DNA of 64,000 nucleotides from Ashinkailepas kermadecensis (GCA_034440615.1 JAOTOM010003704.1:1-64000), one strand, 5' to 3'. Positions 35,455-47,145 are shown, counted from the first letter of the stretch. Program-made: numbers and translations. Notes: generated by a model not told the origin, from the sequence alone.

Positions 35455-35790
35455 CACGTAGTCTCCGAGAAGCACTTAGTCCCCAACACGCGGTCCCCGA
35501 GAAGCACTTAGACCCCGGCACGTAGTCCGCAAGTAGCCGGAACGTAGTCACCACGTAGCCGGCACGTTGTCCCCACGTGGCCGGCACACAGGCCCCAATA
35601 AGCACGTTGTCCCCGACACGTAGTCCTCAAATAGCCGGCGGGTGGTTCCCACGTAGCCGGCACGTAGTCCTCGAGAAGCACGTAGTCCCGAGAAGCACGT
35701 AGTCCCCGATAAACACGTAGTCCCGAGAAGCACGTAGTCCCCGATAAACACGTAGTCCCGGACACGTAGTTCCCACATAGCCGGCACGTA
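35455..35790. repeat. Degenerate array with CACGTAGTCC core
   Basis: Units of 17-25 bases built from CACGTAGTCCCCGAGAAG and CCACGTAGCCGG, about 17 copies. Confidence 0.9.
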
Positions 35791-35899
35791 GCCGCGAGAG
35801 CGACCCCTGCCGGCGTGCGGTGCCGACTCCCAGCACCTGACGACTGTCTCGGCGACATGTCAACTGCGCGATGGTTGGCAGAGGCCACGCTCTTGTCGG

Positions 35900-36751
35900 T
35901 GGCCACACTCTGGCGGCGGACGGCTACACGCTGGCGGTAGGCGGCCCCACGCTGGCGGTAGGCGGCTACACGCTGGCGGCAGGCGGCCCCACGCTGGCGG
36001 TAGGCGGCCCCACGCTGGCGGTAGGCGGCTACACCCTGGCGTCGGACGGTCACACGCTGGCGGGAGGCGGCTACACGCTGGCGGTAGGCGGCTACACCCT
36101 GGCGTCGGACGGTCACACGCTGCGCTGGCGGCAGAGGCGGCTACACGCTGGCGGTAGGCGGCTACACCCTGGCGTCGGACGGTCACACGCTGGCGGGAGG
36201 CGGCTACACGCTGGCGGTAGGCGGCCACACGCTGGCGGTAGGCGGCCCCACGCTGGCGGTAGGCGGCTACACCCTGGCGTCGGACGGTCACACGCTGGCG
36301 GGAGGCGGCTACACGCTGGCGGTAGGCGGCTACACCCTGGCGTCGGACGGTCACACGCTGGCGGGAGGCGGCTACACGCTGGCGGTAGGCGGCTACACCC
36401 TGGCGTCGGACGGTCACACGCTGGCGGGAGGCGGCTACACGCTGGCGGCGGACGGCCACACGCTGGCGGTAGGCGGCTACACGCTGGCGGTAGGCGGCTA
36501 CACGCTGGCGGTAGGCGGCTACACGCTGGCGGTAGGCGGCTACACGCTGGCGGCGGACGGCCACACGCTGGCGGTAGGCGGCTACACCCTGGCGTCGGAC
36601 GGTCACACGCTGGCGGGAGGCGGCTACACGCTGGCGGCGGACGGCCACACGCTGGCGGTAGGCGGCTACACGCTGGCGGTAGGCGGCTACACGCTGGCGG
36701 CGGACGGCCCTACACGCTGGCGGTAGGCGGCTACACGCTGACGGTAGGCGG
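35900..36751. repeat. 21-bp GC-rich minisatellite, about 40 copies
   Basis: Main unit GGCGGCTACACGCTGGCGGTA, with variants carrying GCGTCGGACGGTCACACGC and GCGGCGGACGGCCACACGC that recur in a higher-order order (for example the same five-unit series at 36040-36115 and 36290-36430). It ends directly at the stop codon of the exon at 36752-37537. Open frames in both directions are products of the 21-base period. Confidence 0.96.
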
Positions 36752-37537
36752 CTAGACGCTGGTGGCGGGCGACTGGGCGGTGCGTCGGCCGCGACGCGGC
36801 GGGTCGAGCACGACGCGCACGTCGCGCGGCTCGGCGGGGCTGAGCAGCGCCGCCTGTGAGTCGCCCGAGCTGTCCTTGCCGATGCCGGCGACGGCGACGG
36901 CGCCGACGGGCGAGGCGGCCGCCGCGTCGGCCGCCTCCTCCGGCACGGTCGACAGCGCCGCCTCGACGTCCAGGCTGGCCGCCCGGCTGCCGACCGGGCT
37001 GCGCGGGCTGCGCGGACTGCGCGGACTGCGCGGGCTGCGCGGGCTGCGCGGGCTGCGCGAGTGCCGGCGCGCGCAGCGATGGTGCGCGTCGGGCGTGAGG
37101 CTGGACTCGGCGTCGCGCATCAGCCGGCCGCCGCTCTTGGAGCGCGCCAGCCGGCCCGACACGTACTTCTCGAGCGAGTCGTCCTCGCGCTTGGTGAGCA
37201 TGCGGTTGACCAGCGTCAGCACGCCGCCGAGCACGACGAAGAAGGTGCCCGTGCCGACCAGGTCGTACGCCTCGGCCGTCTGCACCTGGCCGGGCACCAT
37301 GGCCGTAATCACCATCAGGAAGCCGATGAAGAGCAACACGAGGCCGATGTGGAACAGCGTGATGCCGAACAGGATACTGCGTGACTTGGCCGGCGGCCGC
37401 CCCTCGTCGCCCGGGTAGCCGTCGGCGGAGGCGCGCGTCGCGATGCTCTCCAGCGAGGAGTTGGTGAGGCGGCGTTTGCGCTCCTCGCACCGGCTGCGCT
37501 GACGGCGCAGCGCCACCGCCGCTTGCACGCCGCGCAT
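36752..37537 (-). CDS. Two-transmembrane protein, host-like exon
   Basis: A 261-residue frame that looks like real coding sequence. Residues about 51-54 (KSRS) lead into a hydrophobic segment ILFGITLFHIGLVLLFIGFL (about 55-81), and a second segment TGTFFVVLGGVLTLVNRML follows at about 95-114. Next comes a basic, charged stretch KREDDSLEKYVSGRLARSK, then seven Arg-Ser-Pro repeats (about 161-181), an acidic/alanine-rich part, and the C-terminus SPATSV, which fits a class I PDZ ligand (Thr at -2, Val at 0). I do not recognise the family and give no symbol. The Met at 37537 may be internal: a CCAG|G acceptor-like site lies just upstream (near 37538) and an in-frame stop lies 12 codons upstream, so this may be a last exon. 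The stop codon touches the 21-bp minisatellite. Confidence 0.65.
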   Translation of the reverse strand: MRGVQAAVALRRQRSRCEERKRRLTNSSLESIATRASADGYPGDEGRPPAKSRSILFGITLFHIGLVLLFIGFLMVITAMVPGQVQTAEAYDLVGTGTFFVVLGGVLTLVNRMLTKREDDSLEKYVSGRLARSKSGGRLMRDAESSLTPDAHHRCARRHSRSPRSPRSPRSPRSPRSPRSPVGSRAASLDVEAALSTVPEEAADAAAASPVGAVAVAGIGKDSSGDSQAALLSPAEPRDVRVVLDPPRRGRRTAQSPATSV

Positions 37538-38284
37538 CCTGGAGTACAGGACAGCGTCAAGCGCCGAGGGTCAACACGGTCAGCGGGTAACGGGTCCTGC
37601 CGAGGGCAACAGAGTCTGGTCATTGCCGCACCAAAAGATGGCCGTCCTGATGCGACTGCCGCGTTCTGCTCGGCTGGCTTCGTGGGCACAGGTCGTGAAC
37701 GGCGTGAAGGCAGCTACGGGAGAGCAGGATTGAAGGCTGGCCAAGGTGATCCCACCTTCAGAACAGTGCATACCATGTCTGCCTGCAACTGTCATAGATT
37801 GTTGTTCTTTGAGCTGTCAATATTGCCTTAGTATGCATACGGTAGGTGCCCCCGAAATGTGTCCTACGAAGGGAAAGCATTTGCATTCAGCTACTTCTTG
37901 CATTTGGTTATTCTCTGGCTTTCCTTGGCCAGGGAGAGAGCGAGATGGAGACAGCGAGGGGGAGAGCGCGCTCATACTTCGGAGTGCTCCTGTCGCTGCT
38001 ACACTCCCTCGGAGCACTCCTGCCGCTGCCACACTCCCTCGGAGCGTGCCTGCCACCACCACACTCCATCAAAATCAGCCCAATGCATCAGGGCCTTCTC
38101 TAGGGAATTTTCACTAGGTGGGATTTCTTCCTCATACCTAATCCGCCCAATGTGGCGTTCTGCAATAGTAGACGCGGTCGTAAGGCGGTGATGAACAAGC
38201 ACCGCATTCTAAAGGGAAAAAATGTGCCCTGCAAGAGCCTTATTTCATGTGTCGCATTTGTTATCCATGAGCCTACGTGACGAG
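37538..38284. other. No recognised gene; small 30-bp array
   Basis: If the exon at 36752-37537 is spliced, part of this could be its intron. A 30-base repeat (CTGCCGCTGCCACACTCCCT plus CGGAGCACTC), three copies, lies at 37979-38066. Nothing else recognised. Confidence 0.5.
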
Positions 38285-38480
38285 CAATGGCGCAGTCAGG
38301 GTTCTCCTAAAGGGGTGGGGTGACACCCAAACATGTGATGAAATAGAGAAAGCTTCCGACACACGACGCGCGCCGAAAATTTATGGTTTGCATGGCACCT
38401 GTCTGAAATGCATCATTTGCTCGAGTGTATTTTTGGGTGCTAAGGAGGGAGGATCCTGCCACACCCTGGCTGCGCCTCTG
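38285..38480. mobile_element. hAT-type MITE, copy 3
   Basis: Terminal inverted repeats CAATGGCGCAGTCAGGGT and CAGAGGCGCAGCCAGGGT (right end read inward), 196 bases. Flanking 8-mers GTGACGAG (38277-38284) and GAGGCGAG (38481-38488) agree at 6 of 8 positions, consistent with an aged hAT target duplication. No transposase. Confidence 0.75.
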
Positions 38481-38510
38481 GAGGCGAGTAACCATTGCGC
38501 CGGGAACCAT

Positions 38511-41380
38511 AAACAATCTTGCCGGGCCCCAAAAAATCGCCCTGGGGCCCCTAAAAAGTAACATTGAGAGCTCTAAAAGTCCCGCAGGGCCCCCTGAAAA
38601 TGGCCCTGGGTCACAAAATAGCACCGGGGCCACTGGAAATCGCATTGGGACCACCACAAATCGCTCCTGGGCGCCTAAGAATTACCCAGGGGCTCCAAAA
38701 GTGCAACCGTGGCCTCTGGAAATACTGCTGGCCCCCCCAAAAAAAGTCGCGCCCTGAAAATCACGCTGGGAACCCCAAAATATCGGGTCGGCGCCCCCGA
38801 AAATCGCGCTGGTGGCCCAAAAAAGTCGGGTCGGTGCCCCCGAAAGTCGCGCTGGTGCCCTAAAAATGTTCGCGTCTGGGCCACGCTAAAAATCACGCTG
38901 GGGGCGCAAAAAAATCGCGTCGGGATCGTTGACAATAACAATTGGGTCCCAAAAGGACGTGTCGAGGTCCCTGAAAGTCACTCCGAGCCTGTAGATCCCA
39001 AAACGTGGCGTCCGGACCCATGCAAATCATGCTAAGGGCTCGGCACGTGCCATCAGTGTCCGCAAAAAAAATTAAGCCGGGGAAACGAAAAACAAAATTA
39101 TATGAACAATCACTCTGGGGCCCCAGCAATCGCTCCAAAGGTCCCCAAAACGTGTTGGGCCACTAAAAACGTGTCAAGGTCGCTAAAACTCGCGCTAGGG
39201 ATCCAAACAAATGACGCCGGTGGCCAAAATTCGCACTGGGATCCAGAAAAAGACGACTCGTAGTCCTTAAAAATCACACTGCGGGCCAAAACGTCGCGCT
39301 GGGGCCTCAAACGCCTCAGCTGGCCCCGGAAAAAATCCATTCTTTCCCCAATGTCATTCTGCGGGCTGAAAAATCGCCTCAAAGACACCAGAAACTCTGT
39401 CGGGTCCAGGAAAAGAGACGAGTCAGGGCACCGAAAGAAAATCGCACCGGAAGCCCCGGTGCGTGGAAAGGAATTGTACCGAGGCCAAAAAACATCGCGC
39501 AGAGGGTTTAAAAAATAGAACTCCACTCCCAAAAATCACACAGAGACTCGATCGAATCGGCCCGAGCACCCGAAAATTCAGAACAGCCTTTCCGAAGAGC
39601 CTTTCAACCTTGAAGGGTTGAAAAAAAAAAAAAAAACACCCTGAGCAGCCGCAGTGGTGTACCAAATTGTCAAATACTCTCCTTCCCTCATGAGAGGTGT
39701 GGGCTCCCAAGACTCGCGCCGGTGTCCCCAAAAATAGCGCTGGGCCTAAAAAAATCGCGTCGAAGACCTCCAGAATTCGGAAAGGGGCTACAAATAAATA
39801 CAGCAGACCATAGAAAAGTCACGCTGGGGTCCGACATAATTCACTGGTGCCCGCGAAAACCGCGCTGGGGCTACAGCTAAGTACAACGTGCTCGCGAACT
39901 CGTACCGTCCCCTCCCCCAAAATATCGCGCTTGGAGCCCAAAATGTCCGTTGGTAGTCCCACAAATTTTAGTCAGGGCTTCCAAGAAGTTCCCTTCGGAG
40001 CTCACAAAAATTGGCGTTGGGGGTCTCAATTAAGCACAACCTGGCCCAAAGTTTACATCGCATTGCAAAATAAATGTCCGACACAGGACAATTTATCTTG
40101 ATCCCCAAACATAAAGACATAAAGACATAAAAGATCAGTGCAACTACGAGCCACAAGGGCCCTTCTTGGTTGCACTTTGTACACTGAACCAGTTGCCCAC
40201 CAAATCTGTCAATCAACCCTCCCTGGAATACAGAAAAACAAGCCCCCTATTCTTATAATGATTGTATATGCCGTTTTTAAAGATGTTCAGTGTGTTGCTA
40301 CTGACAATTGTTCCTGGCAGCTGGTTCCAGTGTTCTACTACCCTGTTGGTGAAGAAAGACTGTCTTAACCTTGTCCCGCTGTGATTAACTTTAATTTTGA
40401 ATTGATGACCTCTAATTGCATCATTTCTGTTAAATTCAAACATTTCCCCGAGATATCCCTGTTCCTGACCATGAACAAATTTAAAAACCTCGATGAGATC
40501 TCCTCTCAGCCTTCTATATCTAAGTGAAAACATATTCAATTTCTTCAATCGTTCCTCATATGCCAGGTTGCCTATACCATTAACCATTTTTGTTGCCCTC
40601 TTTTGTACTCTCTCTAAAAGCCAACAATCTTTCTCATAACTCATAACATAGCAACAGATGCCTTCAAAAATCGCGTAAGGCCCCGAAAAAACGTACCGGA
40701 GCTAAAAAACGTACCGGAGCTGGACAAATTGCCGCAGGACACGACAAATACGGCACGGCGCCAGCAAAAATCAGGCCGTCATTCAGATTTCAAAAGAATC
40801 AGACAACCCCAAAAATCGCGTCGAGCCCAGAAAACTGGCGTGGGGTCGCCAGAATCACACACCTAAGTCCGAAACGTCGGGACGGAACTCCGATAAATCG
40901 CACAGAAGACATCAAAATCGTGCTGGGTCCCCACAAATGTGCGTCAGGAGTCCCAAATAAACGCAGCGGAATTCTAAGAGCACAACGGGAAGCCGAAAAT
41001 GCACCCGGGCCTCAAAAGCGTACTGAGTCCCGCAATAAGCGGCAGGGTCTTAAAACATGCGTGGCAGCCATAAATAAACACACACAGAGCTCCACAAGCA
41101 CACAGGAGGTCCTCAAAGCACACCGGTGCCATGAGACCGCATGAGGGCCTCAGAGACATGCTGCAGCCCGCAAAAAGCAACATGGTTCTGAAAAAGGAAC
41201 GAAAAGACCAGACACTAAATAAACACACATCGGTGCACGAAAATTATTAAACCCTGAGAAAAGCCGGAGTCTCAATAATGTGCGGGCCCCTAGCAAAAAT
41301 GAGTTGGAGCCTTAAAACATCACTAGGCGAAGAAAAACGCAACGGATCCAAAAAGAGAACACCGATCCAGGGCCTCAATT
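38511..41380. repeat. Degenerate 28-30-bp minisatellite, block 1
   Basis: Long run of imperfect units of the type AAAATCGCGCTGGGGCCCC, spaced mostly 26-32 bases. It is interrupted by a CR1-like fragment at 40109-40641. Around 39643-39720 lies a conserved non-repeat segment beginning GAGCAGCCGCAGTGGTGTAC and including TCCCTCA...GTGGGCTCCCAAGA, which also occurs in block 2. No coding frame is credible. Confidence 0.85.
40109..40641 (-). mobile_element. CR1-like LINE, 5'-truncated 3' fragment
   Basis: The minus strand reads the last ~140 residues of ORF2 (KDCWLLERVQKRATKMVNG ... RRLRGDLIEVFKFVHG ... NSTL-like end) with its own stop at 40213. A short 3' UTR follows, ending in repeats of the 8-mer TTTATGTC (40109-40135). 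It is more than 90% identical by eye to the end of the longer copy at 59251-61790. An 8-bp terminal repeat tail and variable 5' truncation are hallmarks of CR1-clade elements. It sits inside the degenerate minisatellite, so it is younger than that array. Confidence 0.9.
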
Positions 41381-41870
41381 CCGTAGTTAATCTGAGAGCA
41401 TATTTAACCAAACTGGTGCGTCAAAGCTCAGCGGGTATCAGGATTTCTTAACCACCACAAAATGTGGGAAGAAAAGAACTAATCATCAAATTGAATTAAT
41501 CGAATTTTCCCAACCAGCCATACGAAGCATTCCATTATGTCAAATATGGCGCAATACTATGATATGGGAGCAAAACATAGAAGGCCTTGCAAAAACCGTA
41601 GAATCGCACGAAGTGTGGCGAATGCGCCGAATGCGCAAGGCAGGTGTACACGTGCACGAACGTTGGCTTGGCGGCGACCGGGCGTTATGAAGTAGAACGT
41701 TTGAAATTGGAAAATTGTACGTTTTAAGTGATTTGTACAGGTGCAATTTCAGCAGTGTTAGATGACTAGTCAAGGGATACCAAAAGAAAACATTCGAAGT
41801 GGGTAGGGGGGAGTTAGGGTTGAAATCCGGCGACTTAGAAACGATGATGGTGGATTGGGTTAAGCCGGTC
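41381..41870. other. No recognised gene
   Basis: No domain recognised. Confidence 0.5.
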
Positions 41871-41882
41871 AAGAAGCCACAG

Positions 41883-41944
41883 TTGGTTGGTTGGTTATTT
41901 GAGTTTTAGGGCGCATCGACCATGTTTGGTCATTTAGCGCCCAT
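41883..41944 (-). mobile_element. Retroposed module D, copy 3
   Basis: A 62-base insertion flanked by perfect 12-base direct repeats AAGAAGCCACAG (41871-41882 and 41945-41956). On the minus strand it starts ATGGGCGCTAAATGACCA, then ACATGGTCGATGCGCCC, TAAAACTCAAAT and a tail of AACC units. GGGCGC pairs with GCGCCC and TGACCA with TGGTC, forming a near-perfect hairpin. Confidence 0.9.
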
Positions 41945-41956
41945 AAGAAGCCACAG

Positions 41957-42533
41957 GATAACTAAGCCGGTCAATGTTAATTTAATAAAAATAATAAAAA
42001 TGAGCCCCATTAAAAAATAGCACTCGGAATCCGGGGACTTTTAAAAATTGGGGCAAGGTGAGCCCTCTCCAAATCCGCTTGCCCCCTCCCCACGAAGCGG
42101 AAATCCTGACTTTACCACTTTACTAGACCCAATTGCTGTCTTTGTAGGAATACTTTTTCACAGAAATATTGCACGTTAAGCCATCCTCGTCACTTTGACC
42201 TCGGTATAAGTGCTATAATTAGCTTGCTACCATTTGTTGTGTTCTTTAAAATAATGCACCGGTCGAAGGAATATGTCGCGGCTACCAGTCCTACGATAAA
42301 GTTTTCTTTGGTTGTTTTCTCCATTGGAACTCCCCTTGACTAGGTGGTACTTTTCGCTCCACTAGGTGGGATTGCACGGCACTAGGTAGGACGAATCCCA
42401 CCTAGTTAACATGTTAGAGGAGGCCCTGCAATGCATGCACAATTCTGACGCCGACGCCGACAACTCACACCAACACTGAACCTCTAGTTCGCTGCCGCCC
42501 GACTAGGACTCGGCTCGGCTCTACCGGGCCCCA
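41957..42533. other. No recognised gene
   Basis: No domain or repeat recognised. Confidence 0.5.
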
Positions 42534-43897
42534 TCCGACCCGACCCGACCCGACCCGACCCGACCCGACCCGACCAGACCCGACCCGACCCGACCCGACC
42601 CGACCAGACCCGACCAGACCCGACCCAGACCCGACCCGACCCGACCAGACCCGATCCGACCCGACCCGACCCGACCCGACCCGACCCGACCCGACCCGAC
42701 CCGACCCGACCCGACCCGACCCGACCCGACCCGACCCGACCAGACCCGACCCGACCCGACCCGACCAGACCCGACCCGACCCGACCCGACCCGACCCGAC
42801 CCGACCCGACCCGACCAGACCCGACCTGACCCGACCCGACCAGACCAGACCCGACCCGACCAGACCCGACCCGACCCGACCAGACCCGACCCGACCCGAC
42901 CGCCAGACCCGACCCGACCAGACCCGACCTGACCCGACCCGACCAGACCCGACCCGACCCGACCCGACCAGACCCGACCCGACCAGACCCGACCCGACCA
43001 GACCCGACCTGACCCGACCCGACCAGACCAGACCCGACCCGACCCGACCAGACCCGACCAACAGACCCGACCCGACCAGACCCGACCCGACCCGACCAGA
43101 CCCGACCCGACCCGACCCGACCCGACCAGACCCGACCCGACCCGACCCGACCAGACCCGACCGACCAGACCCGACCCGACCCGACCAGACCCGACCAGAC
43201 CCGACCCGACCCGACCCGACCCGACCCGACCCGACCAGACCCGACCCGACCCGACCCGACCAGACCCGACCAGACCCGACCAGACCCGACCCGACCCGAC
43301 CCGACCCGACCCGACCCGACCCGACCCGACCAGACCCGACCAGACCCGACCAGACCCGACCAGACCCGACCCGACCCGACCCGACCCGACCCGACCCGAC
43401 CCGACCCGACCCGACCAGACCCGACCAGACCCGACCCGACCCGACCCGACCCGACCCGACCCGACCCGACCCGACCCGACCCGACCCGACCCGACCAGAC
43501 CCGACCCGACCCGACCCGACCCGACCCGACCCGACCAGACCAGACCCGACCCGACCCGACCCGACCAGACCCGACCCGACCCGACCCGACCCGACCCGAC
43601 CAGACCCGACCCGACCCGACCCGACCCGACCCGACCCGACCCGACCCGACCCGACCCGACCCGACCAGACCCGACCCGACCCGACCAGACCCGACCAGAC
43701 CAGACCAGACCAGACCAGACCAGACCAGACCCGACCCGACCCGACCCGACCCGACCCGACCCGACCCGACCCGACCAGACCAGACCAGACCCGACCCGAC
43801 CAGACCCGACCCGACCCGACCCGACCAGACCCGACCCGACCCGACCCGACCCGACCCGACCCGACCCGACCAGACCCGACCCGACCCGACCCGACCC
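42534..43897. repeat. TCGGG pentamer array (1.36 kb)
   Basis: About 270 pentamers. On the plus strand they are CCCGA with interspersed CCAGA; on the minus strand TCGGG with TCTGG variants. The strand with GGG every five bases satisfies the G-quadruplex pattern throughout. It grades at 43897 into three GGTGC pentamers. Open frames of about 500 codons (Gly-Arg-Val-Gly-Ser) are artefacts. Confidence 0.97.
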
Positions 43898-44306
43898 GGT
43901 GCGGTGCGGTGCGGCCAGACCGTGTCCGAGCCAGTCGAGTCCGAGCGCGCCCAGCCACGGTGTACATCGGCGGGCGGCGGCCTGCACAGCTGCGGTCTGC
44001 TGATCGTCCAGTGGGCGCCATTCACCTTCTGAAGTGGCTCTTCCTCAGTCGGCCCAGGCCGCTCGACGCCCTCCCGCTGGATGGGATGTCGACGTTGGCG
44101 GACAGAACGCGACACGCCAGCCACTTGTTCGTCCGTTTTTTATGCTGCGAGGAGTGCGGAAACACGCTCGCGGAGGAGAACCGCGGAAATATGCTCGCGT
44201 CGCACGCTTCCAACGCTCGGTCTATTTCCCTCGATGTTCGCTACTTGCTGATCTTGCGTGTTGTTGGATGATTGCTGCCGACGTTCGCACCTCGCAGTGG
44301 TACATT
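43898..44306. other. No recognised gene
   Basis: GC-rich, no domain recognised. Confidence 0.45.
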
Positions 44307-44653
44307 CAGGGCGGATGCAGCTGGGGGGGGCGCACTTGGAGCATGTGCTCCTCCCACGGAAAGTAGCGTCCCTCCAGCTGGGAAAAAGCTCCCTTGCAGA
44401 AAGGCTCGAGTGCACCCCCAGCAACGCTCAACGGATTTTTTTCAGCCAAGGGCTGAAAGCCTTTGGCTGAGGAATCAGAGGAAAAGACGCCCCTTGGGAC
44501 GAAAAGGCGCCCCTGCAGTGTGCTCGAGTGCACCCCACGCCCGCTCAACGAACGCTCGCTGAAAACGCGCCTCCAGGGACTTTCGCAATGGTGCCCCTCC
44601 GGACGAGTGGCCCAATAGAAACTTTTGGACCCTCTGGCTGCATTTCCGTTTTG
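44307..44653. mobile_element. Probable hAT-like MITE
   Basis: Left end CAGGGCGGATGCAGCTGGGG; right end, read inward, CAAAACGGAAATGCAGCCAG, an imperfect inverted match. The interior GGCGCC/CTCGAGTGCACCCC-type words resemble those inside the MITE at 15412-15711. No matching flanking 8-mers were found. Confidence 0.45.
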
Positions 44654-44662
44654 GCGTGCCGG

Positions 44663-44752
44663 CAGCACCACATGGCAGCACCACATGGCAGCACCACATG
44701 GCAGCACCACATGGCAGCACCACATGGCAGCACCACATGGCAGCACCACATG
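44663..44752. repeat. 13-bp array, 7 copies
   Basis: Unit CAGCACCACATGG, nearly perfect. Confidence 0.97.
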
Positions 44753-45861
44753 TCTGCAATACTCCGAGTGGATTTAGGGCGTCGAATACCACATGGCCCC
44801 AAGAACAGCCCTGGCAATTCAAGCCGTTGAGAGATACCACCAGCAGGACGACACAGCTTGATTAAATTCCAGCTATAACTGAGACCAGCAATTTTCATCC
44901 ACGCTCAGATGTAATTGGCGTGCTGCGCAGTTTCTGATTAGGCGACTTTGTGCGAGCGTGAGGATTGGTTCGGCGAAATGGGCCCGGTGTTCCATGGGGC
45001 GTACATGATCCATGAGCAGTCCGTAATGGACGGCCGTGACTCTTGATTTGGTCTTGGGAAGTTGGCATAAGGGCGGACGATAAGACGTCAAACACGTTTT
45101 GTGTGATCCATGCACGGGAACAATAAGGTGGACTTTTGGATGGAAAAGAAATGAAGTACGTGCAGGCATTACCCGTTTTTGTCCGGACCACGTTACTGCT
45201 ACAGTGTCATGGATACAATATGCATGCTATCTATATATTAAAGTACCTAGAAATAAGTAGATGCAAGTAAAGACCCGCTCGCTTCGCTGGCCGAAAGATG
45301 ACAATTGTGGTAGCCACATAGTGTTGTTGGTTTCATGACGATTGATTCGCACGTTGTGCCATTTTAAATGGAGCTGTCTACATTGATACATTTGCATGCT
45401 CCAAATATTTATCGGAATACATTTTTTCCCGCGGCAGTCTGGCTGCCATCAAAGCACAAGCGTCATTATTGTTTTTAACTGAATAAATGTCGTTGACCTC
45501 TGACGATGGACTGGTGCATTTTGGAGCCGGCCGGGACGGCTAAAAGTAACGTCTGGTAACGATTGCGGGCTTCGACGATTGCAACCGAACTATTTGCGAT
45601 GGGAAAATCCAAACGCACTGTGAGCATCACACAGATTGGGGCTATCCGAATATACAACTTTCGCCGCAAAATACCATCGGACAGTGGGGTGGGGAAAGTG
45701 GAAGGTAGAGTCATTTTTAAGGACCGAACCAATCGTGTCACGATGACGGCGTTGCCGCTGATGGATACACACCGCAGCCGCTGATGATCTATGGCAAAAG
45801 TGTAGCGGGTACATGAAGCCTGGTAATGCAAGCAACGGCAACTCGCCAATCTAAGCCAAGC

Positions 45862-45863
<2 letters not shown>
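44753..45863. other. No recognised gene
   Basis: No domain or repeat recognised; frames of about 100-150 codons without similarity. Confidence 0.45.
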
Positions 45864-45936
<73 letters not shown>

Positions 45937-45963
45937 TATGTGTATATTTACTTCTATATATAA

Positions 45964-46013
<50 letters not shown>
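45864..46013. repeat. Interrupted (AT)n microsatellite
   Basis: Two AT runs separated by about 37 bases of AT-rich sequence with GTGTATATTTACTTC. Confidence 0.96.
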
Positions 46014-46015
<2 letters not shown>

Positions 46016-46739
46016 CACTATGGATGTGACACTGGCATTACCACACTACTACCCCGGTGTGCATACAGTGCTTAGTGGGTACGTTACCACGGCTGGACGA
46101 GGGCACGGCCTGTTACGTCACCAATTATTAATACCTCAGCACGGGGTGTGTCTGGAGAGTTGTCATCACAGTGCAATGTACAATGCCGAAATGTAGAGAT
46201 GATTAAAGGGCCTTGTACGGTCGATGATCTATGATGGTACGTCTCCACCAGAGGCATAGCGCAAGCATCGTGGTAAGCTAAGCCGATGCTTGGAGTCATG
46301 GCTAGAAATCTCTCACGAAGCTAGGGGGTCCACGTCCTTATATTCAAGACATATTTTCAGATTAAACAGGGAAAATGACAACCTTTTATTTGCATGGTAT
46401 CGAGTCAGGGGGTCCAGACCCTCCCGCAGTTATTTTTTAGTGGTCTATCGAGATAACCGTAAAGTGAATTCCACATGGCTACTTCGTGTGAAGGCATTCG
46501 TTTGATTGTATGCTGATGCTCAGAAATGCTGATCAACTATGCAAAATCGTGTCTAAATTTGTTAAACATTACACAACTGTCTGACAGTCGCACTGTGGTA
46601 GGCATGTCGCAACCAGTTGCGAGTCCCTTTATGTATACGACGCCATAAAGAGCGCCGGGCGAGCGAGCGCAAGGGGCGGGCACCAAGTCTCCCCTACGAT
46701 ATGGTGTGGACTGACTGCAACTGCGCTCCCGTGGCGTGA
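46014..46739. other. No recognised gene
   Basis: No domain or repeat recognised. Confidence 0.5.
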
Positions 46740-46858
46740 GCGAAGGCGAAGCGAAGGCGAAGCGAAGGCGAAGCGAAGGCGAAGCGAAGGCGAAGCGAAG
46801 GCGAAGCGAAGGCGAAGCGAAGGCGAAGCGAAGGCGAAGCGAAGGCGAAGCGAAGGCG
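46740..46858. repeat. 11-bp array, about 11 copies
   Basis: Unit GCGAAGGCGAA, essentially perfect. Confidence 0.97.
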
Positions 46859-47145
46859 CCTGGTGGCGTCAACTTCTCACAGAAGTGTAAGACTTTCCGA
46901 ACTAAGTAATGCCTGTTTCCGACAATTCGAGCATCGTGCATTCAAGCGTGGGATACATGCTCCACATACGGCATGCGGCCGCGATTTGAGACATAATTCG
47001 CCCAATTTCGGTGCATGTGCATTGGAAATCAGGCTGATTCAGTCGAAATTGGCTGAACTATTTTGTCGACATCGAACTCGTCCGCCGAGTATGGTGTGAA
47101 TATTTCGCACTTAGCGTGTCGTGCCGAATTGCTGAATCGGCATTT
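46859..47145. other. No recognised gene
   Basis: Nothing recognised. Confidence 0.45.

Noticed and set aside
35860..36755. Long frames over the 21-bp array, some entering the host-like exon region
   Set aside because: They follow the 21-base period and use other frames than the two-transmembrane protein.
42465..44124. Three overlapping frames of about 490-550 codons (Gly-Arg-Val-Gly-Ser)
   Set aside because: All come from the TCGGG pentamer array, which lacks stop codons on that strand in every frame.
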